DNA of 24,744 bases from Hemicentrotus pulcherrimus (GCA_003118195.1 BEXV01000748.1:88399-113142); one strand, 5' to 3'; numbered from the stretch's first letter, positions 10,333 to 18,999 are shown. Notes: generated by a model not told the origin, from the sequence alone. Program-made: numbers and translations.

Positions 10333-13277
10333 ATACCAGTTCAAGAACTGTTTCATTTGGAATGATAGCAAGAGGGTCAATGTCCTATTTATTTCAGGTG
10401 GACGAACGATGAAAAAGATCAAAAAATGGTCAAAAGTTCCTTTTGTATGTACAGGACGAATTAGTTGATAATTTAGCAAGTTCCATTTACAATCATTACT
10501 CTATTCACAAGTTCAGGAAGGAAAAAATTATTTTACAGAATTTATTTTACAGAATTATTCTATTCACAGGCAGGGGGAAAAAATTAATAATTTACAGAGT
10601 TATCTTCTTCATAGGGAAATTAAGTGAAAAAAGGTACAATTTACAATCTTATTCACAAGAAGGGGCGAGAAAAGGAAGTTATTTTAAGATTTTGACTGCC
10701 TTTCTTTCTCTGCTGTATAAAGACAAAAATTCTTGAAACACATGGAGAGAAATCCAATTCAACCTAAAAACTCGCAATTAATTAAAATGTTAATAACTTG
10801 AAATTAATTGCATTTCCTTAGTTATAGCAAAAACAATTATTCAAATATGTGAATAAAGTATGTGGTATGCTGCAAGAAGCATAGAATATAGAACATACAA
10901 GACTCCTCGAATTATAACAAAAGTTATAACTGTCTTCGTGAGCAGTGACACAAGATGTGAAACACAATAAATATTTGAGCTCAACTCAAATGTAATTTAA
11001 CAGGGCAAAAAATCGGCTAACTCTAGGACAAAATCTTTCAAGAAAGACGTTTAACAAATGCTTGAAAATCACACGGAACAAAGGCTTATACTTTGTAAAC
11101 TTCTACTGAACAAATGCAAAATTCAATAATGCTTTATCTACGAACATATAGCAAGATGATCCCCATAAAATGTGCAATATCTCAAATAAGGTATACCTCA
11201 AAAATTGTCCTTTTCTTCAAATTCTCTAGCAAAAATAGTTATTCTCTATGTTTACAAACTTCATCGTCCACAAAAATGTACAAATTTTATTCACAAAATT
11301 TAGTTTCACAAATTCCATCAAATTCACACAAAAATCCATCAAAATAATGACAGTTTACCATTCATAAATCACAAACTTTGAGAAACACAATTCCAAGATG
11401 AAAAATTTGGTAACCTACAAATTCTTGTGTAATGCATTTTGCATACATCTCAACAGGCATGGACATATATATCAGAACATGAAGAAGGGGAAAAAAGAAC
11501 TCTTTTGGTATCGTCTCGTCTAAATGACTGTTTGAATGAAAACACCCGATTCTACAAATTCACAGAAGAAAGATACAAAAAAAAACAATTCCAAAACTTG
11601 CTTTCAAATGCCCACTACATCACATTTATGCCACAAATTACAAAAATACTCGGATTATGTAAAATATCAAATACTTCTTATTAAAAACGTCAAGTATTTG
11701 TCCAATATCCAAAACGCTACACACATCGAGTATAAGACAACGATTACTTGCGTCAAACATGACACCAAATGCTCATATGACCTAGTATACAACTTGAAGT
11801 AACATTTGGATAATGCTATATAAACGAGAAGACAGAAAATACCACAATTAATTTAAGTTTAAAACTATGTAGCACCTGTTAAAATTCAAATATATCAACG
11901 TTCCCGAAAGAACTAACCTTCATGACTTTCGTCAGAGAGAACAAAACTATCCACCTAAGTCCTCAAAGTCGAGGAGTGAATTAAACAGTTACGTAAAAAT
12001 TACGCCATTCAGAAAATTCATTGTAGAGATTTCTATCTCGTGCTAGCTCAATTTGTATGTATTTCTAATCACGAATGCATCACTCAAGAAGACATTTAAT
12101 CAAACATTATCTCACATATGACTCACCTCCTTCCGTTTTCATAAGTCTTTACCACTAAAAGACAACGAAAAACGTCTCAACTATGAAAGAACCGAATAAT
12201 AAAAGCAGGAAAGGATTTTTGCCCGTAAATACACGCTTTTAAAGCTTCTCAAATACACAATTGGGGGGGAAAAATATGTCACTATCATTTTATATACAAG
12301 CGATGAGGTATATGTTAAAAGGCAAAAAAATATATATTGCAAAACGTTAACTTTGATACAAAGACGGCGAAAATAAAGAAATAACGCTACGGGGGTCAAG
12401 AGGTTAACAAGGAGAAGAACAACGAGGTCTAAATTTAACTGTATCGTGTACGAAGGGGAAGATATGAGAAGGTTAAAAGCTCAAATCTGTAAAAACATGA
12501 ATGACATAAGAGCGTGCATGCTAAAGTAGAGAATAAAAACCGCTAGTGTGCTATAATGCCTCAACTACCGGTGAAAAAACATAGAGGCTTTAGACTGGTA
12601 GCGGCGATCTAAATACGAGCTCGCTCTGAAAACTACTAAAACAAGGCCCTGTTTTTTCAGGGAAAATAAAAATTAATGATATGGGCAAGACAAGCTTTGG
12701 GCCCACCAGCTGCACTCTGCAAACTCTTTGGGGGGTTTCTTTTTGACACAAGGACAGGGTCTCCTAAACATAATCAAATTGGCAACTATGCATGAATTCA
12801 AACAGGGACACTACAGAAAATTGATTCGTGCGCGACGCAGGTAAAATGAAATTGAAGGGTTGAACAAGACATTTCAGCGTATTGTAAATATCAGGATAAC
12901 CCCTGAATTATATGAAGACTAAACTGTTAATTGATCCCAATAAACGATGCATCTGGCTAATCAACGTCTTGATGGTATTCAAGAAAAAGTAATTATTGAA
13001 ATTGTACATATCACATTTTGGACTTTGCCAACCATTTAATACGAAAGCCCCATGAACTTAGCTACGTATGCTATTAGCCAAATTCTGATTCCGGACATAT
13101 TCTTTTGATTTAATATAAAATTTACCTCTTTAATTCATTTTTACCAAGTACAATACTTGTGATTGTTCATTATAGATTCTGAATACATTATTTATAAACA
13201 GTATTTAACATTGGAAGATTTGCTGTTTTCACTATACTTCCACTATAGTTCCACATTACATGTTTACAAAAGTTAAA

Positions 13278-13339
13278 GGGAATTCCCCTAGCCATAGTCT
13301 GAGGGGGATTACCCTAGATATTTTCCGGGGGAATCCCCC
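13278..13339. repeat. three tandem 24-25-bp units with kappaB-like palindromes
   Basis: Units start at 13278, 13303 and 13327 and are centred on GGGAATTCCCC, GGGGGATTACCCT and GGGGGAATCCCCC, each followed by (C)TA. The first and third satisfy GGGRNWYYCC; the second is one or two bases off. They lie about 440-500 bp past the HIPK stop codon. Confidence 0.65.
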
Positions 13340-13778
13340 TAAATATCATTAAAATCCAGTATATGCTTAAATCCTCACTGATAATTATGAAAGGTCTAAA
13401 ATGCCTGCCCATTTTCACAATTCAAAGTTGATTTTCAATTTCAAACAAATGACTGAATAAAATCACTTCTAATACTTACGTTCTTGTAGGCACAGTTGAC
13501 TGAGACTGTGAGACATAATAAATCAAATTGATTTCATTCCCTGGCCCCATATATAGAAAATTGTGTCACCAGTGCTGACAATTCCTTGATTGGTACCATT
13601 GTTCTTATTCCATTGGGTTGGTTGTATTGAGGTTATTTGCGCCAGAGATGAAGTGATGACATCCCTTGCAGGCACCACCCGACCCATCCCGAGTCTAGAA
13701 GAGGCCAATCCTTGAGATGGTTGCCATCCCATCGTCTCAGAGATGCAGCTGGGAGAGCTTGTCTTGCACCAGCAGAAG

Positions 13779-15054
13779 TCAATCACCTTGGTAGACATAC
13801 TGGTAGGGTCTGGCCCTGGTCGGACTCAACGGGTACGTACTGTAGATGTTACCAGACGGAGACCGGACATAAAGAGGTCGGTTGTAGGAAGGATGGTGGT
13901 GGTATTGGTGCTGGGTTTGGCCTGGGATGGGCGAGGGGTGGTAGACCTGGGGCGGGACCGTGGGCGAATGCAACACCTGCGGCGGGAGAGGGCCTGGAAT
14001 GTTGGCGGGGCGGTAGTGGATCTGATGCGGCGCCAAGGTCGGCAACGCCCCTCCTGGAGAACTGATGGGCGTACCCCCGTAGGAGTAACTTACCAGTTGC
14101 GACGTCGACTGCAGGTGATGTGGGGGTGCCTTTGGCTTGTGGGACGGGCTACCAAGATGAGCAGCAGTCGTTCTAGAGAGAGCTGCACTGGGTGCTACGT
14201 GTAGTTGTCTCTCTTGAACAATCCCAAGCTGTGAGTGGGTTACCTGGTTGGTTGTTCTTTGGGTTTGAGGTTGATCTGTCCGATTGGAACGTTTTCTTGA
14301 TGCATCACCTCTAGATGCTAGTACCGACGTTGACAAGTTGCTGTTGTTGTAAATGGGGAGGGACGGTAACATGCTACTACTCGAGTTGTTATTGTTATTT
14401 GCAGCCGTTGATGACGGTTGCGGGGGCATTGACGGCGTCTCCACGTTTGAGCCTCCAGCTCTTTCCGTTTGTAATAACGGAAGATTGACAAAGGCGATTG
14501 AAGAGTCTGACCGATTATGCAATGGCCTCTCTTTTTTCAGTCTCAACTCGCTGGCTTTACCAACCAGCCCAGTCTCACTACCCTGTACCCCGACTGATCG
14601 TTCCCCAAAATCATCAACATCAATCTCTTCCTTAATCCTATCAACACCTCTTCTCACCCCACTTCCCCGTGCTACCTCATTCACGACCTTCACCGTATTA
14701 TCCTTAACATCACTAAACGACCGTTTCTTTCCGGCCCCTTTGGTCACACTCTGCTTCTCCGCATCTCCTCGAGGACCACTCTTCCGCGATGTCCTGGTGT
14801 CCGGGCTGGGGTTAGGGCTGTCTGGGATGGTCACGCAGCTCACCACGTTGGGCCTGTTACCCTTGCCGACGTCCCCGCCCGTCTTGTTGATGGGGGAGGG
14901 GCTCAGCGAGGAGCAGGAGGAACCAGGGGAGGAGGGGATGTGGTGGCGGGCGTGGCCATCAGGACTTGCACTCAGGATACTGTTGGAGCTGCTTAGGGAG
15001 CAACTATGCGTGATGCTGTTGTCATTGCATGCTGTGCAGCCCTTATCTTCACAC
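13779..15054 (-). CDS. HIPK: HIPK terminal coding exon and stop codon
   Basis: This exon encodes one base, 424 codons and TGA (13781-13779) after the acceptor TTTTCTTTGCTTACAG. It begins CEDKGCTACNDN and carries RPNVVSCVTIPDSP (14814-14855), matching RKNVISCVTVHDSP in HIPK2. A basic GKKRSFSD stretch follows, then two psi-K-x-E sites (IKEE 14625-14636; LKKE 14529-14540), an Asn/Ser run, and a Ser/Pro/His/Tyr-rich tail. The final block has LHSPTVPPQVYHPSPIP, HHHPSYNRP and STYPLSPTRARPYQYVYQGD. Vertebrate HIPK2 ends with the equivalent LPSPTIHPSQYP...YTGYPLSP...YPY, so the stop sits where the family ends. In vertebrates this Ser/Gln/Tyr-rich tail is autoinhibitory and binds partners; that role is inferred here. 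Long plus-strand open frames opposite this exon are antisense shadows of its GC-rich codons. Confidence 0.95.
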
Positions 15055-15315
15055 CTGTAAGCAAAGAAAATGAAACCAATTTCATACTCCTCTTCCTTTA
15101 GACAAAACACATATTTGGTTATTTTTTGACCTGCTGTAAATCGGGATTTAAAAAGTTTGAAAGCAATTTGTTGAGGATGTTATAATGAAAAAAGGCTTTA
15201 AATTCTGCCATCCCCCCCCCCACCAAAATATAATAATCAGTTTTTTAGTTGAATTATTAGCAGCTGTTATGCAGGGAATCCCATTATATTTGTCATTATG
15301 ACTGGAAAATCTTAC

Positions 15316-15669
15316 CCCTTAGCTGGCCGAACCACCTCATCTTCACTATCGCTACTGATGGTGATGACACTCGGCGTTGGACTCGGTGAGTCCGGGATCA
15401 CGATGGGCTCCCGCTTGTTGGCGTAGGACGACGTCTGCCCCCCTCTCCCGCCACTGGTCAAGCCCCCTTCCCCTTTAGACGTTTCCTGGTCCCGCTCCTG
15501 CTTCAGCGCGGGGCTAAGACGCAGCTCCGAAGCGGTGGTGGTGGAGGTGGTGTTGAGCATCCGTCGACCCTGAGGGCGTGATTCAGAGGCATGTAACATC
15601 GGGGGCGTGTTCCCTTTGATGCGCTTGATCTTCTGCGGTGAGAGACTGCTGCTGAATGCCGTGTGCGTC
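15316..15669 (-). CDS. HIPK: HIPK exon with SUMO-interacting motif
   Basis: This exon encodes one base, 117 codons and two bases. The acceptor is CCTTTCATCCCAG and the donor is AAGGG|GTAAGA. Order of motifs: SPQKIKRIKGNTPP (basic, a likely nuclear-localisation element, matching SPQ.SKRVKENTPP of HIPK2); ALKQE (a psi-K-x-E SUMO acceptor consensus, 15495-15506); REPIVIPDSPSPTPS; then VITISSDSEDE (15336-15368). The last is a hydrophobic core followed by Ser and acidic residues, the hallmark SUMO-interacting motif that targets HIPK2 to PML nuclear bodies. The middle is rich in Ser, Thr, Gly and Arg and is poorly conserved. This exon gives the strongest single evidence for HIPK family membership. 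Confidence 0.95.
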
Positions 15670-16678
15670 CTGGGATGAAAGGATTTCAATAAAAAAAAAT
15701 ATGGTTTGAAGGTAGCCTAAAAATTGAAAAGAGAATCAAGCAATGGAGTAAGGAATGTGCGGGCTGCTAGCCCAGCTCCAACCATCAAATAAAAGTTCCC
15801 AATTAATTCAAATGGCAAATTTAAGAACTATTTTTCTTTTGCTGCCCCTTTTACAAATATTGCTCCTGTACTTCTGGCGAGAAACAAATACTTCTACTAT
15901 TCTATAACATGTCCTAAATAATAACGGTTAATCAAAAGTGATGCAAAATTAATGCGTCGCAATAAATGCAGGCAAATATAATTGTGCGCAGGTTATAATA
16001 CTGCATAAGAAAACCATATGCCTGCCAGTCAAGGCTTCCAAATAATTGGCTAAAGTCTGGTAGGGAGCTGTCTTACATATAGGGTAAAATACTTACCCAA
16101 AAGTATGGATTGAATACTAAAATTGGCTTAGTATTTTATCTAAGCCAAATACCAAGTAAAAAGCTTGAATTTTGGACGTTAAGTACTGAATTGCATACAG
16201 GCCCAGGCCCCCGGTTGCTTATTAAAGATAAACTTTAGTACTGGTAATGCGATTGCATTGTGAAAGAAAAGGTGTGGAAAGGATCAGAAACAGTTGACCA
16301 TGTAGCATGTAAGTATTGGTGCGCACTGCAAGGTTATGAAGTCATCAAAATCATAATAAATTTGACCGAGTCTTGGTAAAGTAACAAGCACTGTAGACAG
16401 AAAGCTATATATGGGACAACACACATGGTGTCGGGGCTAGTACTACCTTGATTTCCTTGTCTTTCTATGCCCATTACTCAGCCAGTATACATTTACTTCC
16501 AAAATTGTTTGGCACATGTCATTTATTTGTAATCTTGTACATTCAGTGTAAGTTTCATTTGATTCTGTGAAATTAATTTTCTTTTTTTTTTTACCAGAAC
16601 TGTTTATCTTGAACAAGCATATAATACTTTCTTTGTAGTCAGTTAAAAAATCATCAAACATCAATCAATCCTACTCAC
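15670..16678 (-). other. HIPK intron (1009 bp)
   Basis: The intron runs from GTGAGT to CAG. A small hairpin (TTGGCTTAG 16123-16131 / CTAAGCCAA 16140-16148, 8-nt loop) is the only structure seen. No coding or RNA gene was recognised. Confidence 0.85.
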
Positions 16679-16851
16679 TTCTTATCCCCTTGTTTCCTGG
16701 CCAGCCTGTGCTGTGAGACACCCCTGTTGGTGGCCGCCGATGCATGGGGCAGGTTGCTGGTGGTCCCCCACGTCTGGGAATGCTGCAGAGAGTGCTGGGG
16801 CGTGACGGGGATCATCGGGTGGAAGTGATGCCCCGCGGTAAACTGGGCTCT
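16679..16851 (-). CDS. HIPK: HIPK exon, HHFHPMIP segment
   Basis: This exon encodes 57 codons plus two bases (phase 0 in, phase 2 out). The acceptor is TACGTGTTTACAG and the donor is GATAAGAA|GTGAGT. The peptide starts RAQFTAGHHFHPMIPVTPQH and ends with a basic stretch HRLARKQGDKK. The H.xFHPMIP pattern corresponds to H..YNPIM of HIPK2, and the basic end corresponds to its SSRKSKQ region, which in vertebrates precedes a nuclear-localisation/speckle-retention part. The exon is clearly more GC-rich than the flanking introns. Phase agreement with the exons on both sides makes the call secure; the exact role of the segment is inferred from position only. Confidence 0.9.
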
Positions 16852-17437
16852 CTGTAAACACGTAGAAGAAAAACAGGATTGGTTCTATCTCTTCAGGATT
16901 TCCAGGTCAGAAACTAAAAGAACTAGGGCTATGATAACAGCTCAGTGAACAGGGATCTTGAAGATTAATTTTATGGGGTACAATGCACCATTGCCATTCA
17001 TTAACCAATGACTGTTCAAGAGTTGCATTTAGAGTGAAAAATTTTTAAAAAAGTTTTAAACAATTCTTAAAATGCTAACTAAATGTATTTTACCTCTCCC
17101 CATGAGGTCCAAAACAAAACTTTAAATTCAAATGAGCTATGCCTAATCAAAGGGAGATGTGAGTTAGTCTAGCGGTAAGTCCACTTGTCAGCTAACTGGC
17201 TCAGGCGGACCCTGGTGCGAAACAGAGTCATGCCTTTGGGATGGTGACGTTAAATAAATGCTCGGTCCTCAGACGTCAATTATCTTCTCTCCTTGATAAA
17301 CGTTGTAAAAACCCAATTACACGCAGACCCCTGTTTAAATTTAGAATTGCAGGAGCAAGGCTTAAAACAATTTGCGGAGGTTAATCTGCACGATGCTCAT
17401 TAATGTAAAGCCCTGCAGTATTAAATGGCCAACCTAC
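16852..17437 (-). other. HIPK intron (586 bp) containing a SINE
   Basis: The intron runs from GTAGGT to TTTACAG. It hosts the tRNA-derived SINE described separately; the rest is AT-rich and featureless. Confidence 0.85.
17155..17300 (+). mobile_element. tRNA-derived SINE
   Basis: A perfect RNA polymerase III A box, TAGTCTAGCGG (17165-17175, consensus TRGYNNARNGG), is followed 38 nt later by GGTGCGAAAC (17214-17223), one base off the B box GGTTCGANNC. The spacing and the GGGAGATGTGAGT start resemble a tRNA head. The following CTTTGGGATGGTGACGTTAA and CTCGGTCCTCAGACG are typical of a SINE body. It has no cloverleaf good enough for a functional tRNA. Orientation is opposite to HIPK. The 3' boundary and target-site duplications are uncertain. 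Confidence 0.72.
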
Positions 17438-17570
17438 CTCAATGCCGTGATCGTAGAAGGTGCCTTCCCCAACGTCCATATGGAAGAGGGCCGGGCTGGG
17501 TTCGGTCGTGATGAAGCCCGACTCGTCCGAGCTACGCCACGATACTGGGGCTGCAGAAACATACTGCCGT
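17438..17570 (-). CDS. HIPK: HIPK exon with a segment not seen in vertebrate HIPKs
   Basis: This exon encodes one base plus 44 codons (phase 2 in, phase 0 out), between the acceptor TATCTCTTCCAG and the donor GAG|GTAGGT. The peptide begins RQYVSAAPVSWRSSDESGFI, continues TTEPSPALFHMDVGEG and ends TFYDHGIE. It is acidic and Ser-rich and falls exactly between two blocks that are adjacent in vertebrate HIPK2 (ADWR and the H..(Y/F)(N/H)P(I/M) block). It therefore looks like a lineage-specific insertion. Its length of 133 bp is not a multiple of three. Joining the flanking exons directly would shift the frame and reach TGA after 13 codons, so simple skipping would truncate the protein. Two decayed copies of its 5' half lie just upstream. 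Function is unknown. Confidence 0.85.
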
Positions 17571-17609
17571 CTGGAAGAGATAGGATAAAAAAATATGCAA
17601 AATGAGAGA

Positions 17610-17690
17610 GGGTTCGTCTTTGCAGAGGGGTTTGAAGCCCAATTCATCAGAGACATGTTGCAGAAACCTACTGCCATCTGTAAAGACAGG
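17610..17690 (-). pseudogene. decayed tandem copy of the HIPK exon at 17438-17570 (copy 2)
   Basis: The minus strand reads CTGTCTTTACAG, then ATGGCAGTAGGTTTCTGCA (17677-17659), against ACGGCAGTATGTTTCTGCA at the real exon start (17 of 19 identical). Then CTCTGATGAATTGGGCTTCA matches CTCGGACGAGTCGGGCTTCA (16 of 20), with a gap of about 12 nt between. An acceptor-like CTTTACAG survives, but the exon frame meets TAG at its third codon and no donor follows. It is about 107 bp upstream of the real exon start. Confidence 0.72.
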
Positions 17691-17745
17691 AGTAAAGAAT
17701 AGCATATGTGACAGTGTTCATCTACGGAAAATTTGTATCGTATTT

Positions 17746-17803
17746 CATCGTTGACAGCCAGAAGAGTACTAACTCTGTACATCCCTTCTGACCCCAAATA
17801 GAC
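17746..17803. repeat. palindromic fold-back element, copy 6
   Basis: The left arm is TCGTTGACAGCCAGAAGAG and the right arm ends CCCTTCTGACCCCAAATAGAC. It matches the family ends and core at the expected spacing but has a shorter middle. It lies between decayed exon copies 2 and 3. Confidence 0.65.
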
Positions 17804-17811
17804 AATTGGTG

Positions 17812-17870
17812 CAAAGAAGCCTGATTCACAAGCAGGATCTGCAGAAAAATGCTGCCATCAATATAAAGAC
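17812..17870 (-). pseudogene. decayed tandem copy of the HIPK exon at 17438-17570 (copy 3)
   Basis: The minus strand reads CTGTCTTTATATTG, then ATGGCAGCATTTTTCTGCAG (from 17858), then TGTGAATCAGGCTTC. Copies 2 and 3 share the intronic CTGTCTTTA before the exon-like part. In the exon frame it reads WQHFSADPACESGFF, comparable to RQYVSAAPV...DESGFI. The acceptor AG at the equivalent place is lost, although TTTTTCTGCAG further in could act as one. Confidence 0.62.
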
Positions 17871-18123
17871 AGCAGAAAACAGAAGCAATACAAGCAAGGA
17901 ATCATCTCACAGTATCAAATGGTTGTTCAATAACTTTACATTTATACTGCAGGTATGGTGTTGATTATTGTTTTTGTTGTGGTAAAGGATGACGTATTTC
18001 AATCCATACAGTAGTCTATTGCTCATGTATTTCATCTGTCAAAACTATAATTTTTGAATACTTACCAGTACACAAAATGTGGGGGCATCAAATAAGTGAA
18101 GCAGGCAGTAAATTTAGGACATG

Positions 18124-18176
18124 ATTGTCTGTTTGTCTGTCTGTCAGTTTGTTTATCTGTTTGTTTGTCTATGTTT
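18124..18176. repeat. (TGTC/TGTT)n tetranucleotide repeat
   Basis: Imperfect TGTY units. In the HIPK sense the repeat begins about 14 nt downstream of the donor at 18189-18188. Confidence 0.9.
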
Positions 18177-18189
18177 TTCTCGATCTTAC

Positions 18190-18317
18190 CTCCAAGTCTC
18201 AGTCAAGGTTTGTGCCTCCGGAATGACTGGCTGCTGTGTCACTGCTGCTGCCCCCTGTTGCCATGGCGACAGGAATACTTGCCCTCCGTTGGGCGGCCAC
18301 GATTGGACTGGCCCATT
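18190..18317 (-). CDS. HIPK: HIPK exon, VFLSPWQQ segment
   Basis: This exon encodes 42 codons plus two bases (phase 0 in, phase 2 out). The acceptor is TTATTTTTTACAG|AAT and the donor is GAG|GTAAGA. The peptide reads NGPVQSWPPNGGQVFLSPWQ, then QGAAAVTQQPVIPE and ends TLTETW. It aligns in pattern with the HIPK2 stretch that carries ILLPP.AWQQ, then VIPET, then ADWR; the split codon AG+A gives the matching Arg. This region lies in the part of vertebrate HIPK2 that contacts homeodomain proteins and p53, so a protein-binding role is inferred, not seen. A (TGTC/TGTT)n repeat begins about 14 nt past the donor. Confidence 0.9.
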
Positions 18318-18999
18318 CTGTAAAAAATAAACAACAATTGCAATATAAATAACTTTAGGTTTGAAAGTGGTTACTGGTTATAACTGTGCATGAAATGAGA
18401 ATATAAAAGCACGCCTCAAAATGTTCAGGGGCAACAACATACACAGCTTTTCATGAAGATTATTCTTCAGAGGTAAACCCCAACCAGGCCGAGTATACGG
18501 CATCTGCAAGAATCTTCAGTATTGAAGGAGGCAGATTATCTTGAAGAAGAAGAAGAAGAACCCAAAACTTCTTTTCGTCAGAGAGGATGTAGAAATTGCG
18601 ACTTTTCATCCAAGGGATAGCAGTCATTTCTTCCCCCATTTGGGCTGGAAAGAGATCAAAACAGTTGTAGTCCCATATATTCTGTTATGTTAGTCCCAAA
18701 ATGTCTAAAAGCAAGGTGAATGAGCCTGAAATGAGGCAAAGATCATGAAATTTACATCTCGGGTCATTTAAATTTACATCTCTGATCATGAAATTTACAT
18801 CTCAGGTCATTTAAATTTACATCTCAGGTCATGAAATTTACATCTCAGGTCATGAAATTTACATCTCAGGTCATTTAAATTTACATCTTGGGTCATTTAA
18901 ATTTACATCTCTGATCATGAAATTTCCATCTCAGGTCATTTAAATTTACATCTCAGGTCATGAAATTTACATCTCTGAACAAAGATTTTTGTTACATAC
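18318..18999 (-). other. HIPK intron (682 bp) with minisatellite
   Basis: The intron runs from GTATGT to TTTTTTACAG. It contains a (GAA)6 tract at 18543-18560 and the 21/22-bp minisatellite listed separately. Confidence 0.88.
18743..18978. repeat. 21/22-bp minisatellite, 11 copies
   Basis: There are two unit types: A, TCATGAAATTTACATCTCAG plus G (21 bp), and B, TCATTTAAATTTACATCTCA plus GG (22 bp). Order is A B A B A A B B A B A, with minor variants (CTCGGG, CTCTGA, CTTGGG). The array ends about 20 nt from the splice donor at 18999-18998. Confidence 0.95.

Larger units (their letters stand above)
5055..13778 (-). other. HIPK: putative long 3' UTR of HIPK (or 3' UTR plus downstream DNA)
   Basis: No protein-coding frame with family signatures is visible here. 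On the plus strand the stretch is richer in A than T and in C than G, so U/G-rich in the HIPK sense. Hand counts of A against T: 24/14 (line at 9541), 25/15 (10981), 28/15 (11341). The bias is visible from about 12.9 kb to about 5.1 kb, where an AATAAA signal lies. Nearer minus-strand AATAAA hexamers exist at 11286-11291, 10541-10546, 10388-10393 and 7132-7137, so shorter 3' ends are possible. Long 3' UTRs are known for vertebrate HIPK genes. The stretch includes four fold-back repeats, an assembly gap, a GA-rich minisatellite and scattered AT tracts; each is listed separately. Confidence 0.4.
17571..18189 (-). other. HIPK intron (619 bp) with exon copies and repeats
   Basis: The intron runs from GTAAGA to TTCCAG. 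It contains the two decayed exon copies, fold-back copy 6 and a (TGTC/TGTT)n tract, listed separately. Confidence 0.88.

Noticed and set aside
13712..14204. Two overlapping plus-strand frames of 117 and 153 codons
   Set aside because: Antisense shadows of the HIPK C-terminal exon; low-complexity Gly/Arg/Val composition.
14353..15060. 235-codon plus-strand open frame opposite the last HIPK exon
   Set aside because: It is antisense to a well-supported coding exon, has no recognisable domain, and is explained by the GC-rich codon use of the real strand.
17812..17870. Copy 3 of the duplicated exon as a working alternative exon
   Set aside because: The AG at the equivalent acceptor position is lost and no donor matching the real exon follows; kept as a decayed copy unless junction reads show otherwise.
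18743..18978. CRISPR-like array
   Set aside because: Units are directly tandem with no unique spacers, and the host is a eukaryote.
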